Below, piece by piece: positions 45,839 to 57,627 of a DNA stretch of 64,000 nucleotides (the stretch's first letter is position 1; each line of letters opens with the position of its first letter). The notes beneath the pieces are model-generated. The model saw only the letters and a program-made list of their open reading frames with translations, was not told where the DNA came from and did not search any database. The position numbers were made by a program, and so were the translations under genes. The DNA comes from Hymenopus coronatus (taxonomy: Eukaryota > Arthropoda > Insecta > Mantodea > Hymenopodidae): positions 30,436,501 to 30,500,500 of the forward strand of contig CM060883.1 of NCBI GenBank assembly GCA_030762935.1. Reading direction: 5' to 3'.

Positions 45839-46944
45839 TCTGATGTGTTCCATTCACATGACTTTCTCTACATTTCAGTGACAAATTATTGTTAAAAAGC
45901 TTATTCTTCTATCTACTCCATGCTAATCGAGATAAAATTAGCAGAAATAGTCTTATTATGCTTCCTTAGTAGAAGGGAAATAACGAAGTACCATAGACTA
46001 AAGTTATAGTCAAATATTTTAAAATCCATTGCTATGTGATTGAAATTCTTTTGTTTGTATGGCTAGGAAGTTACAATTTCCCGTATGAGAAAAGTGTAAG
46101 TATTTTATATCTGAAACCAATATCAAAGAATATCTCAGAAACGGCCAACTCTACAAAAATAAATGCACATGATATACATTACCTATGTGCTTATAAATTA
46201 CCTATGTATATATATACACTTCTTTGCACTTGAAACAACTCGTTGTCTGTAGGTTCTTTTACGTTTGGTCTAATTCATTTTATTTTCCTCAAACACACTC
46301 ACATTCATTCTCAAATGCATACTTCCAGACTCTGTGGGAATAATTCTGGGTAAAGATAAATTCCACACCTCGGCCGGGAATCGAACCCAAGACCTGCGAA
46401 TGAAAAGTCAGCTTGCTGACCACTCGACCACAGAAGCACTCCATACATGTATTGTGTAGTAAGTTTTTATCTATATCTTACGGTTTACCAGTTATACAAA
46501 ACTCAGCAAAATTAATCCAGAATAAAAGGTCCTCAGAGGCTATTCCCATAAAATTAAAGATATACATTTTATTTGCAATGTAAATATCTGTAATATACCG
46601 TATTTTAATCAAAATCGTTAGAGCCGTTTTTGAGAAAGTCAAAATTTTCTATTTTTTATTTTTTTTTATTTTTTTTTTTTTTTCATGTAAAGGTTATTTA
46701 GGGGTGGAGAGATTTCTTGAAAATCTTCATGGGATCTCATCCTTGGGAGATACTAAAGTTCAATATCAAGTTCCCGTTTTTGAGCTATGTTATCCACAGA
46801 CATCGACGCACACGCAACGCCTTTTTCTAAAAATGCCAGTGTGGAGTTTTTCATTCTCAAAACATGTATTTCTGGTGAAATCTCGGTATCGAAATTTTTG
46901 GTGCAATACAATACTTTCTCTGTACACAATGCACGAGAAAGTAA
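45839..46944 (+). repeat. HP repeat, complete copy split by a SINE
   Basis: 5' end tctgatgtgttccattcac at 45839 directly after unique sequence; hairpin end 46912-46944. One of the best copies for defining both termini. Interrupted at ~46213-46442; also carries a T-rich expansion at 46650-46685. Confidence 0.85.
46213..46442 (-). mobile_element. SINE, family S3, 3'-truncated
   Basis: tttgcacttgaaacaactcg through the B box inverse gggaatcgaacccaag. The final cccctttaacatc block is missing. Confidence 0.75.
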
Positions 46945-47926
46945 TAATAAAACTTTGGATTTTAATAATAATGTTGTATTTTCACCTATTTTGGTTATAT
47001 ATTTCTGTATATACTTCTTAATTTCATATTACATAAAATCTAGGCTCTATTGAAAAGTATTTATAGTTAGTTGTGACTAGATACCTCCTTTATTTGCATT
47101 CAATGGTGATGGAAATCGTGATGATGATGATGATGATGATGATGAAGACGACAGCGACGATGGTAACAAAGGAAGACCATGAACTATAACGCTCTTTTAT
47201 ATGTAATAACTCAGCAATTAGCTTCTATAATGCAAGATGCCAACATCGTAAAATTCAATAAAGTTTTAAACTTTATGACATTTCAAACGGTTATTGAGAA
47301 CACGTCACGACCTTTAGTGGTTTACTACTCTGAGATAATGTTTGAGTTGACGAAACGGTGAAAGTGACTGTCATACCAGCGTCTTCAGGACTTCGCCCGA
47401 GTAGCACCCAGGCATATTAACCTTTTAAAGGGGAACGACACCTAGCAAGGACAGGCGGAACCTTTAAGGGCTCAAATACTAATGTGAAGATCAAAGAGTT
47501 GTTGCAACCATCACAAATACAGAGAGTAAATGTAAGCTCACACAAAATTAAATTAAACCGTGTTGCGTTGTATTTCTATAAATGTAGAAGTTTAAGCCGA
47601 CCAAGGCGGGAGCAGTCCTGCACTGAGAGCGGAAAGTCGGTGAACTACAGCGATGGCGTAATACAAACGTCAGTAAATACTGTACAGTCTGATACACTCT
47701 CCAGCGCGTCACCTTGTGTTCACAATGTTAGTGTTACTGTTGTATTATGGTTTTATATATTGTGTATATATTATGTGTTTCTTTTAAGTATATTTATCTA
47801 TTATGAAGGTATACTCTGTGCTGTAAATTTAAAGTTCTGTATTTGAATATCTTTGTATTTTTATTGTCGGGTTTACTCTTGTAATTCTTTGCTGTTGTTA
47901 TAATATTGCTTATTATTATGTATTGC
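46945..47926. other. Spacer with a GAT microsatellite
   Basis: (GAT)n at 47119-47145. An open frame at 47484-47846 has no recognisable family features. Nothing else seen. Confidence 0.35.
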
Positions 47927-48215
47927 CATTTTTTTTATTGTTTCATTTTTATAGCCCCCTTTAACATCTAAGGTCATATCGGGGGCTTTCCACTTGAAAC
48001 AACTCGTTGTCTTTAGGTCCTTCTTTTACGTTATTTTAAATCATTCAGTTTTACTCAAACACGCACACATTCACACTCACATACAAACTTCCAGACTCTG
48101 TGGGGGATAGGGAATAACTCTGGCTAAAGAAAAATTCCCCGCCCCAGCCAGGAATCGAAATCGGGACCCCCAGGTGAGAAGTCAGATCGCTGACCACTCG
48201 ACCACGGAGTTTTTT
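47927..48215 (-). mobile_element. SINE, family S3, full length
   Basis: The 3' block (cccctttaacatctaaggtc at ~47957), GT-rich middle and head inverse (gtcagatcgctgaccactcg at ~48181) are all present. Confidence 0.82.
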
Positions 48216-48428
48216 GTTTTTTCTTTTTTTCGTGTTTAGTCTTTTAATTCTTTGTTGTTGTTTTAATATTGCTTTTTAGTGTGTATTACAAAAGCACGTA
48301 TGGTCTGTGGACCCGTGCGATTGTTGAAATTCAATGCATGATATTGCTATGTCAATAAATACACTTATTCATTCATTCACAATGATAGTGATGGAACGAA
48401 AAGGAGAATAGAGTTGTTTTTTATTTAT

Positions 48429-48660
48429 TTTTTTTTTGTAACGTCCTTTAACCTGGTGGGCCATATCAGACGATGAATGGAATTGATGAAATGATGCTCA
48501 AATGATTTCGGGGTCCATGGAGCTTAAAGTTATTCGACATTCGTCTTCTCAGGATAAGGGAAAACTCCGAAAGAACCCTTATCCGGGTAACTCACCCTAA
48601 ACGAGATTCAAACTCACGACCTGTTGAATGTGAGGCGGGCTAAAGCTGTTCACTAGAAAG
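48429..48660 (-). mobile_element. tRNA-derived SINE, family S5
   Basis: On the minus strand, head remnant with gagtttgaatctcg, then ggtgagttacccggataagg and tttcggagttttcccttatc. Matches 50222-50400 on the plus strand. Confidence 0.65.
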
Positions 48661-48936
48661 CTGGAGGTTTATTTACAATGTTATTAAGTTTTCTGACGAG
48701 GAGAACAAAAAAGGTCGGAAAATATCTATTATGAATATCATTGAACTTGACTGTTGTTTCCACTGGCTTTAATAAGACAGTGATATCAGCCTGAAGAAAG
48801 TGCGCTGAGCAAAACTAAATCGCCTTGCAAGATTGCATAATATGGACAAGTACATTATTAGAAGAAAATTTCAGGAGAATTATGAGGCTGAAAAAGCTGA
48901 TGTTACATTCACACAACTTTTCATTGAAATTATAGC

Positions 48937-49452
48937 CTGGGGAGATTTTCTTGAAAATCTTAGTATTTCATCCTCGGGTAGGAGATTTTGTGTTTGTTTT
49001 ATGGTTCACCGGTTATACAAAATCTTTTCAGAATGAAGAGAACGTCAGAAGCTATTCCTAGAAAATTTAAGATATGCGCTTCATTCCCAATGAAAATATA
49101 TCAAACATGATATTTCAATCAAAACCCTTAGAGCTAATTTGGATAATATAATTAATTTTGAGCAATTGTCCATTTAAAGGAGGATTAAGTTGAAGGATGT
49201 TCTATAAAATATTCATATCGCTGAAGATGCTGTAATTAAATATCAAGTTTGGTGTTTAACTAACTTTTTGTTTATGCATTATGTGTTTCACAGACACACA
49301 CACAAGCCTGTCTCTGAAAACGCTTTTCTTTTATTTACACATTTATTTGTTAAGGGATTCAGAGTATCCAAACGGTTTTAGGTAAAATCTCGGTACCGAA
49401 TTTTTGGGTGGAATGCAACACTTTCTCTATTGTAAGAACATAGTAGAGGATT
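48937..49452 (+). repeat. HP repeat, diverged 3' half
   Basis: A short block (gggagattttcttgaaaatc), then 48995-49452 running from ggttcaccggttatac to a weak hairpin (actttctctattgtaagaac). Old copy. Confidence 0.65.
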
Positions 49453-49817
49453 GTGTCAAAGAACAATAAACCGCAATTTCCCCTGAAGAAATTAGTTCTT
49501 TTGGTCTTTCAAAACAATTTCCCACTGTTTTCCTCACATTCCAACAGATAATGTACACCACAAACGTATGTAGGACAAAGGTAGGAGGGGGAATCAGATT
49601 TGGAAATGTTTTGATCATGGCCGGAATCCACGGTTAGAATTCCGGCCGTGACATGAAATTTTCCAATACACTTCTTTGAATGGCGGTACTATCTATTAAT
49701 GGAGTTCCAACGAATTGTTCGTCCTTGAAATGTAGGTGATATTTGTAAAACGTTGTCCATGAATTAAACAAAATCATCTTTCTTTGGTTAGGTAGTTTTT
49801 TATTCATTTATTTTTTT

Positions 49818-49975
49818 CAGCTTCTTCCGTGATCTAGGGGTATCATGCTGGCCTCTAGTTCCCGAAGTCGCGGCTCAAATCCAGTGCAGAGCGATGGATT
49901 TTTTTTTCCGGGCGTAAAATTCTATCACTACTTCCTTCGAAGAGAACTAAAGCTGATGATCCCGCGTAAGTAAAA
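49818..49975 (+). mobile_element. tRNA-derived SINE, family S6
   Basis: Head ccgtgatctaggggtatcat, B box cggctcaaatcc, then gcgatggatttttttttccg and acttccttcgaaga. Related to 56090-56228 and 23640-23800. Confidence 0.65.
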
Positions 49976-49984
49976 TGACATCCA

Positions 49985-50200
49985 GTCTACCGGTCTCAAT
50001 GGTCGTTAAAAGTGTCTCGCTTTCGTGTTTCATGGCGCAATGGGTCGTGTGTTCGAAGCGTGGGTTTTTATATGTTTGTGAAATGTGTGCATGTGAGTGT
50101 GTATTGGAACTGCAAAACGGCAATAAAAGCAGTAAATTTAGGAACATGAAAAAGGGGTATACAGCGCCGGAGTCCCGACCAAAAAAGAGTCTGATATAGA
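49985..50200 (+). mobile_element. SINE, family S4
   Basis: tctcgctttcgtgtttcatg head remnant and acagcgccggagtcccgacc near the end at 50160. Confidence 0.65.
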
Positions 50201-50221
50201 AGCTGAACAACATTTCCTGAG

Positions 50222-50400
50222 CCCAACTGGGATAGCGCGGTGGTAGCGGGTCTATCTCACATTCAACAGCTCGCGAGTTCAAATCTCGCTTAGGGTGAGT
50301 TACCCGGATGAAGTTTCTTTCGGGGTTTTCCCTTATTGTGAACTTCAAGCACCATGGACCCCGAGATCATTGGAGCCATCATTTCACCACTTTCATTTAT
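50222..50400 (+). mobile_element. SINE, family S5
   Basis: tRNA-like head (gggatagcgcggtggtagcg, B box gagttcaaatctcg), then ggtgagttacccggatgaag and tttcggggttttccctta. Confidence 0.7.
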
Positions 50401-50431
50401 ATGCCGGAAAATCCATTCTTTTGGAATACCT

Positions 50432-50478
50432 TCTCTACCTACTAATTACAGTGTAAATACGTGCTAGAGAAAGTAAAA
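50432..50478 (+). repeat. HP repeat, hairpin end only
   Basis: taccttctctacctacta ... gctagagaaagtaaaaacc: the last ~45 bp of a plus-strand copy. Confidence 0.6.
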
Positions 50479-51373
50479 ACCACTTAGTTACATAATTTCC
50501 AGAACTTGAAGACTTGAAGAAGGAGGTTAGGGAAATGACCAATAAAAAATTGCCGTTATTTCTCACCCATTTTCGTGATTATGCTGGGATATTTAGTGTA
50601 TTATTATGATAATTACGTCTATTTACGAAGTATATTGATATCATGGGCAATGTGAAGGATTCACTGTACAATAATCCCATAAAGGAATCGGAAGGAAATC
50701 AATTAAATATTTAAATGACCATTCAAGGATTTAAAAGCTACAGGCTAATCATTAACTACGAGCAAGCAAAGTAGTAATTTAAACATAATTTACCGAGTAA
50801 CGCCCCTTTCACTGAAGGCTACAAGGCGTATAAAGTGGCTGTGATGAGCGTATTCCCAGATTCACGCAGTCTCAAATGAAATGCATCAACAGGTGTGTGT
50901 TGTAAGACGTTACGTCACTGGTAAAGGCCATCTTCTTCTGATGACTACCTCACAGCCTTCTTGTAACCTTTGCTTGTTAGACGTAAACAAACGAGCTGGA
51001 GAAAGTGAAAGAGGCGACAATCTAGGAGGCGTGTTACGAGAACGTTCGACCAAAGAAAGTGATACATTCCGTCAGATATGCAATATTTGCTGAATTCAAG
51101 TAGCACTTCAAATTGAATCACTTAAGCTTTTTTAAACGTGAGGTCAATAGCTTTTGCGTGGTTTCGCTGTTGCCGAGCTCTTTTCAGAGTCCATTTATTC
51201 GTTCGTCCTTGTGTGCGCAAGAAACGCCTGAGTAAACGAGGGAACATACAGGATTTAAATTTTATTCCTTTCAACATGCTGTGTATAGGCTGGACTTGGA
51301 AAATTAGAGTCAGACTAAAAACAATTAATGCTTTAGCGGCATTTGAAACACGAATTTTAGAATTTGCATACTA
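50479..51373. other. Spacer with a possible LINE remnant
   Basis: At 51279-51374 the plus strand reads GWTWKIR ... INALAAFETRILEFAY, like the WTL...LNAFERRILR stretch found after the reverse transcriptase of some LINEs. No other part is visible. The rest is unassigned. Confidence 0.35.
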
Positions 51374-51545
51374 GGTCTAGGTGGCCCAGTTGATTAGTCG
51401 CTGGTTTCCGATCCCAAAATCGCGGGTTCAAACCCGTCCCAGACAATTGGTTTTGAAGTGTGCTGAAAAGTGACAGCCTAATGCCAGTAGATATCCTGTA
51501 AAAAAACTCTTGCGTGACGAAATTCTGACACACCGGCGATACTTA
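51374..51545 (+). mobile_element. tRNA-derived SINE, family S7
   Basis: gtctaggtggcccagttgat head and B box gggttcaaacccgtcc, then an unrelated body to ~51545. A single copy here. Confidence 0.5.
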
Positions 51546-52110
51546 TATGATAATAGCAATAGACCTTGTCATTAACAAATCAATAATTTTCTCTACGTGT
51601 CATTGCTCCATTTGAGTTACCATGGTAGCTTTTTGGCACCACTAAATCTCCTAATCAGCGTTTTTCTCATAAATCACAAGGCATTCTCAAATTCATTTTG
51701 AGATAATTAGATGGTGGATTATTAAGACCCAAAATTTAGGGGATATGGAAGCATTTATGACCGTAGAATTCCCAAAAATCTAAGTGCTATATTATGATGA
51801 CTTTCTCTGATTATTCGCAACTATCCTTAACAAAAACTTATTCTTCTATCTATGTACTTCGTGCTAATCAAAATAAACATTACTTTCTTAGTATTTAATT
51901 CCTTTTAAGTAGAACAAGGCAATAAAAGTCAAATTTATTGACAGATGGTTGCTTTATATGGTTTTTCTATTTGCATGACAAGGATGAAAAAATGGAGTAT
52001 TTCACATAAATTGTGTGTTTTAATGAGGTCTACATTTTTTTGTTTTCAGACACACAAATGGACCTTTTTCTTAAAATGTCATTTGGATTAAAGGGGCATC
52101 GAATATATAT

Positions 52111-53040
52111 ATATATATACATAAATATTCAACTCTTTATAATATTTATTACATTCAACTTATAGTTATAAATGATATGTCAAATGAAAAAGCAACTCAA
52201 ATAGTTTTGTTTGTTGGCACAAGTGCGCATGTGCTTGCAGTGTTTCTGCCGCAATCCGCTAGACAGTGGTAGTAGTAAAGACGGCGATTAGTAAACAGAA
52301 AGCGTTTTGTGTTTTGCAGTTTGCAAAGACCGAATCTGTAGTTACGGTGCAACGTGCGTTCCGTAGTAAGTTCGGTTGTGATCCTCCTAGTGATAAAAAC
52401 ATTCGTAGATGGTATAATCAGTTTGAAGATACCGGCTGCCTTTGTAAAGGGAAGAGCACGGGAGGACCAGGAGTAAGTGAAGAGACTGTTGAGCGAGTGA
52501 GAGAGTAGTTCACTCGTAGCCCAAAGATACACTAGAGCAATGGCTCTTTCCTCAGCTGGAAGAAAATGAGGCAGAGAACTTCATTTTCCAGCAGGATGGT
52601 GCATGACGAAGTACGCGATTGGTTGAACGTCACTGTACCCGAGCGCTGGATAGGCCGCAAGGGCCCCAATGACAGCGCTTGCTATGCATGGCCTCCACGT
52701 TCTCCTGACCTAACACCATGCGATTTTTACCTTTGGGGCTTCATCAAGGATCATGTGTACGTGCCTCCGCTACCAGCTGACCTCCCTGAATTAAGAAACC
52801 GGATTAAAGCAGCTGTTGCTACAATTACTGAATACACACTTATCAACGTTTGGGAAGATCTCGGCTATAAACTTGATGTGTGTCGTGTGACAAAGGGTAG
52901 TCACATTGAACATTTATAAGCTTCTTGGTAAAACTGTTTTGAATTGCTTTTTCATTTGACATATCATTCATAACTGTAAGTGAATGTAATACATATTATA
53001 AAGAGTTAAAACCCCGATATTCATTTATATACACCCTGTA
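52111..53040 (+). mobile_element. Tc1/mariner-superfamily element with ~90 bp inverted repeats, internally deleted
   Basis: Left arm 52111-52193 and right arm 52944-53040 are near-perfect inverse complements (gatatgtcaaatgaaaaagc against gctttttcatttgacatatc). The outer right end reads tacaccctgta, a typical terminus. TA flanks both sides. The interior codes for two transposase fragments. Confidence 0.82.
52266..52919 (+). pseudogene. Tc1/mariner-type transposase, N- and C-terminal parts only
   Basis: 52266-52508 encodes a DUF4817-like helix-turn-helix N-terminus (KQKAFCVLQFAKTESVVTVQ, DKNIRRWYNQFEDTG, then CLCKGKSTG and VSEETVERVR). After a stop, 52566-52919 encodes the C-terminal catalytic part with the WPPRSPDLTPCDFYLWG box and a GSHIEHL end. 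The central ~150 residues with the first catalytic Asp are missing, so it is non-functional. Confidence 0.85.
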
Positions 53041-53106
53041 TATATTTCCGTGAAATCTCGATATAGAATTTTGGGTGGAATACAACATTTCTCCCACTAT
53101 ACATAA

Positions 53107-53706
53107 AACAAAACAAAAATAAAAAGTTATAATTACAACTCATTCAGCCACGTTTCAAACTTGACATAAGGATATGTCAAAATGTTAATCTTCTTAAACT
53201 TCGTAGTTTGTTTCTTTCTTTTTTTTAGTCCGAAATGAAAAGCAATGAACTTAGAGAGAAGTTAATTCACGCCAATGACTGGTTTATGTACAGGACTACT
53301 GATTATCTGGAAACCTTTAATATCAAAAGTTAATTGATGACTTTGTAAATCGTACAAACTTCGTATATCAAAGCAGAAATGTCAAGGTTAAAAAGAATTC
53401 CTTTCGACATCTTCCTTTGGGTTATTATGATTGTACTTCATAGGATTCTAAGGCTATGCAATTAGGTATGATTAATGATACTATGCAATAAAAATAAACA
53501 AATTTAATTTTAAAGAATGCAGCTGGTTGATTATATACAAAATATATCTGTAATTACAGAGCTGTTTCCAAAATAAGCAATGGGTATAGATTAAAAAAAT
53601 CTGTTATGTTATACTAACACATATTTCTTTACTAAATACTAAATACGCTGATAAGCCCTGGGTCTCCCAATGTAAATAGCATCTATTTTTTTATTTATTT
53701 ATTTAT
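53107..53706. other. AT-rich spacer
   Basis: Nothing recognised; a (TTTA)n run lies at ~53682-53712. Confidence 0.35.
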
Positions 53707-54900
53707 TTATTTCTCAACAGAATCTCCAGAAAGGCTAATACATTTGTCATCTCGGTGTTCTAATTTAATTAAACCATCTCTACAGTGCGATTTATCAAGG
53801 TCCTCAAAATAGCTGTTGACTGCATCAATGACATCGTTGCTGTGAAATCTTCGTCCTCCAAGAAGTTTTTTGAGGTTTGGGAACAGGTGGTAGTCACTGG
53901 GTGCTAGATCTGGCAAAAATGGTGGTTGTTCAAGCAATTCCATTTTAATTCGCACATTTTTCCCATTGCAATGACTGAACTGGGCCGGAGCATTTCATGA
54001 TGAAATAATGTTTTTTTTTTTTCTTTGCCAAAGAGTTTTTTTTATTTTCACTTCATCAACAAACGTTGCAGTAAGTTTGAGTAGTAGTCACCAGTGATAC
54101 TTTTACCCCTTTCCAAGTAATCAATAAAAATAATTCCCTGTACATCCTAGAAAACACTCGCCATAACGTTGTTAGCTGACACAATTAACTTTGCCTTTTT
54201 TGGAGTTGGTTCATCCGGCGCAAACCACTGTTCTGACTGTGATTTACTTTCTGAAGAGTAGTGACGTATCCAATTTCATCCATGGTAATAAGCCACCTCA
54301 AAAATTCACTTGGATTTTTACGGTTCTTAACAGAAACAGTTTTTCTTTCCATAAGGTGTCAACAAACGCAACACTCATCTTGCACAGACCTTGTGAAAGC
54401 CCAAAACATTACTTAAAATATTACCTGCACGTTCTTTTGATATGTTTACAGCATATGCTACCTCAAACAACTTTAATATGCGTTCTCTCAGTACGAAACG
54501 ATGAATTTTTTCAATGATCTCTGGAATTGTCACTTCTACGGCGTCCAGAGCGGAACTCATCACTAGTGCTCGTTCTTCCCATTTTAAACTGTGCAACTCA
54601 CCTTTTAATCATTGATTATGAAGGAGCAGAGTCTTTCAATGTACTGTCCATTTCGTCCTTGATTTCTTTAGGCGTTAAGCCTTTCAAATGGAAGTATTTA
54701 ATCACTGCTCATTTTTCCAAATCCTCCATTATCGTGAAAAATCTAAAGTTGTCTTGTTTAAAATGCTGTCATTCGAAAACTAAACAAGCTATTGACCTGT
54801 AACTATGGATACAAGCTAGTCTAGAGTTAAACTATACGATGCTACCGTCTAACTGGCGCCATAACTGTGAGTTCCGTGAATAATCAGCCGACCCTTATAA
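53707..54900 (-). pseudogene. Decayed mariner transposase
   Basis: On the minus strand the C-terminus is readable at 53955-53707 (PPFLPDLAPSDYHLFPNLKK, containing the DLAPSDYHLFP box) and the N-terminal helix-turn-helix at about 54530-54375 (IEKIHRFVLRERILKLFEVA). The middle has stops and frameshifts. A terminal-repeat-like ccgacccttataa lies at ~54889-54901. The other end was not located. It is a different subfamily from the elements at 265-1132 and 52111-53040. Confidence 0.75.
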
Positions 54901-55138
54901 TTTAATTTCATTATACCTTCTATACAATATGGTTATAAAAGCGTATTTCTTTTATGTCACGTTAAATCCAGCTAAATTTCGTTACAAGCATTATTCTGTG
55001 TAACTATAACATTGGTTATATTGTTACCAATATGATCGTAAAATGTAATATCTCGGAAATGCTTAATGCCACAAAACTTTTTTAAGAAATGTTACATCTT
55101 AAAGAAATCTGAACTTATTCTGTAGTAAGTCTTGTCAG

Positions 55139-55345
55139 CTTGGATAGGTAGAGTCAGACTGAAATATTCAATGCATTCTCAGCTATGGCATTGAATTTTT
55201 CATCTGACTCTACCTATCCAACTCCTGTCCTTCACACGGCTATGTTTAAAAAAACAGTTATTCCTGACCAATTGACCATAATAGTTGGCCATACTATGAA
55301 TCCTGAGTCTAAAGTTATTACAGCATTGTAAGTCGCCATTGGAGT
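55139..55345. repeat. S8 repeat with a hairpin at its left end
   Basis: ggataggtagagtcagactg (55143) and its inverse (c)tgactctacctatcc (55205) form a ~33 bp-arm hairpin around ctcagctat. The right arm continues into the S8 block shared with 41905-42075 (atactatgaatcctgagtct). Confidence 0.6.
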
Positions 55346-55379
55346 TGTCATCTCAAAATAATTTGAGAGTACCTTGTGG

Positions 55380-55520
55380 TTTACCGGGAAACATGCAAGT
55401 CAGAGCTACCGGCTAGAGATCTGTCGTTCAAATCCCGGCTATGGCATTAAATTTTTCAATCTGACTCTACCTATCCAATTCCTATCCTTCACACGGCTGT
55501 GTAAATAAGCAGTTATTCCA
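55380..55520 (+). mobile_element. SINE-like repeat, family S8, second copy
   Basis: B-box-like cgttcaaatcccggc followed by atggcattaaatttttcaat and ctgactctacctatcc, as in the neighbouring copy at 55190-55225. Confidence 0.6.
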
Positions 55521-55649
55521 TACATATTTGCCAGCTTCTTAAAGTTTTCTACTTCCGTAAAATATACAAAATTCACGAGTGGAGAGACTTCACAGATTGT
55601 AATAAATATCGTTAATACGCTCTTTGACAAAATGATAAAAAGGAACAAC

Positions 55650-55922
55650 ATTTTCCGTTTAAATGAGGTTTGGGGTGAGGTAATTTCGTGAAAATCTACG
55701 TGTTTCGGAATTAAACGATGCTGAGCTTAAGTATGACGTATACCAATTATCGATTTGGAATTAGGCTGCTCACTGATAAATATATGAGTCTTTTCTGCAA
55801 AACGATTTTTTTTCTTCGGTTGATCTGAAAATATGCACCTCCGGTGAAATTTCGATATCCAATTTGTGGACGGTGTGCAATACTTTCTCTTCCTGCCAAA
55901 AATAAGAGGTAGAAAAGTAAAA
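55650..55922 (+). repeat. HP repeat, old 3' third
   Basis: From the gaggtttggggtgagg block to a collapsed hairpin (actttctcttcctgcc...gaggtagaaaagtaaaa). No microsatellite. Confidence 0.62.
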
Positions 55923-56089
55923 TATGTTATAAGAGATTCGGGTTCATTTTAGACCAAATTCTGATGATGTAGCCTATTAGGGATTTAGATAAAAATGTAG
56001 TGTCATAGCAAATTACTGATATCTTATAAGTTAACTCTAAGGTTACAGGAAATAACAGCACCAAACTGGATCAAATAATCATTTGATCT

Positions 56090-56228
56090 CCCATTACTTC
56101 CCTTCCGAAGGAAGTCATGCTAGGATTTTCAGGGTCGAAAAAATCCATCACCCTGCGCCGGGTTTGAACCCGCAACCTTGGAAACCAGAAGCTAGCATGT
56201 TACCCCTAAACCACGGAAATCACGAAGG
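56090..56228 (-). mobile_element. tRNA-derived SINE, family S6
   Basis: On the minus strand, head ccgtggtttaggggtaacat, B box cgggttcaaacccgg, then ggtgatggattttttcgacc and acttccttcggaaggg. Confidence 0.72.
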
Positions 56229-56237
56229 ACGATATTT

Positions 56238-56990
56238 TTGGAAAAAAGTACATGTGTGAGTCTGTGGACAGTATAGTTCAAAAACGAAAAGACCAAATTT
56301 GGTATTTAGATTTTAAGAAAATCCCTCCACTCCAAACTACCCTTTACATGGAAACAATTATGAAAATTTTGATTTTCTTAAAAATGGCTATAATGTATAT
56401 GATTAAAATCTCCTATATTTAAGATATTTACATGCTAGATAAAATGTGTATCATGATTTTTTGGGGAATAGCCTCTAAAGACCTCTTTATTCTGGATGAC
56501 TTTTATTGAATTTTGCATAACTGGTAAACCTTAAGAGATAAACAAGAACTTACTCAACAATAAATGTAGATCAGGATAAAACACACAATTTATGTCATAT
56601 ACATTTTTGAGTGGAGTTGATTGTTTTTTAGATATTCCAGTTTATTGGTTTGAGCTTTAAAAAAGTTATACTTTTCTCATACGGGAATTTCTCAACTCAG
56701 TCCATACAAATAAATGAACCTCAGACATATAGCAACCAGCTTTTGTCTATCACTTTAACCTATGGTACTCCCTTATTTTGCTTCTACTTGCAAGGAAGCA
56801 GGTAATAAGACTATTTCTGCTAATTTTGTCTCGATTAGCATGAAGTAAATAGAAGCATAAGCTTTCTAAAAATAATTTGTTGCAGAGATGTACAGAACCT
56901 TATGTGAATGGAACACATCAGATTTTTTTAAGAATATTTTGTTGCAGAATAAGTAGAGGAAATTATGTGTATAGAGCATATAACATTTTT
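56238..56990 (-). repeat. HP repeat lacking the hairpin, plus a second 5' end
   Basis: Starts after the hairpin region (ttggaaaaaagtacatgtgt) and reaches a clean 5' end (tgtgaatggaacacatcaga) at 56930. 56932-56990 is a second, worn 5' end. Confidence 0.75.
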
Positions 56991-57317
56991 GTCTTTTTTG
57001 GATTACTTAATTTCAGCTGCGAAAGTTAAATTCCAAGTAGCATATAGTTTACATTCCAGTTATGTATTCGCTTAACAAGAAAACAGTTAACCATTACGAT
57101 TTCACGGTTCTGCCTCGTTAATTGCAACCTTGTCTTTTCCAAGGCCTTTTTCTGCACAAATTAAGGGTCGTGACTCATCGAATGTATCCTCCCAGGAAAC
57201 GTTTATTGTTTACAGCGGTGAGGAGGTTTCCTAGGCTGATACTGTCAACATTGACTGAGTAAGTAACACATTGATTAGATTGGTAGTTATAAAAGCCAGA
57301 AAAGTCGTTGTTGACTG

Positions 57318-57562
57318 CCTACGTGGTCGAGTGGTCAGCGAGTTGACTTCTCACCCGGGTTCGATTCCCGGCTGGGGCGGGGAATTATCCTTTGACCAGG
57401 ACTATTCCCTATCCCCCACAGAGTCTGGAAGTATGTATGTGAGAGTGAATGTGTGCGTGTTTGAGGAAATGGAATAGTTTAAACCCAACGAGTTGTTTCT
57501 AATTCGAAGTCCCCGATATGACCTTAGATGTTAAAGGGGGCTATATAAATGAAAAAAAAAAA
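57318..57562 (+). mobile_element. SINE, family S3, full length with A tail
   Basis: The clearest head of the family: tacgtggtcgagtggtcagc and gggttcgattcccggc, a GT-rich middle, gaccttagatgttaaagggg, and 13 A at 57552-57564. Confidence 0.87.
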
Positions 57563-57627
57563 AATTGGTTGAATTTTTCCTAATGTTGATTTAAAATAAT
57601 CCTAGGATTAATTTAAAATTGGTTATT

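Larger units (their letters stand above)
51797..53106 (+). repeat. HP repeat split by a Tc1/mariner-type element
   Basis: A diverged plus-strand copy runs from its 5' region at 51797 to about 52103 and resumes at 53041-53106 (tttccgtgaaatctcgatat, weak hairpin). The break is TA-rich. Confidence 0.7.

Noticed and set aside
47484..47846. 120-codon plus-strand frame with a hydrophobic C-terminus
   Set aside because: AT-rich spacer gives hydrophobic translations by chance; no homology recognised and no supporting signals.
57318..57380. Possible true tRNA gene (also at 1-182, 11500, 33790, 50222 and 51374)
   Set aside because: All have B boxes but imperfect cloverleaf stems and continue into SINE bodies with A-rich tails or target duplications.
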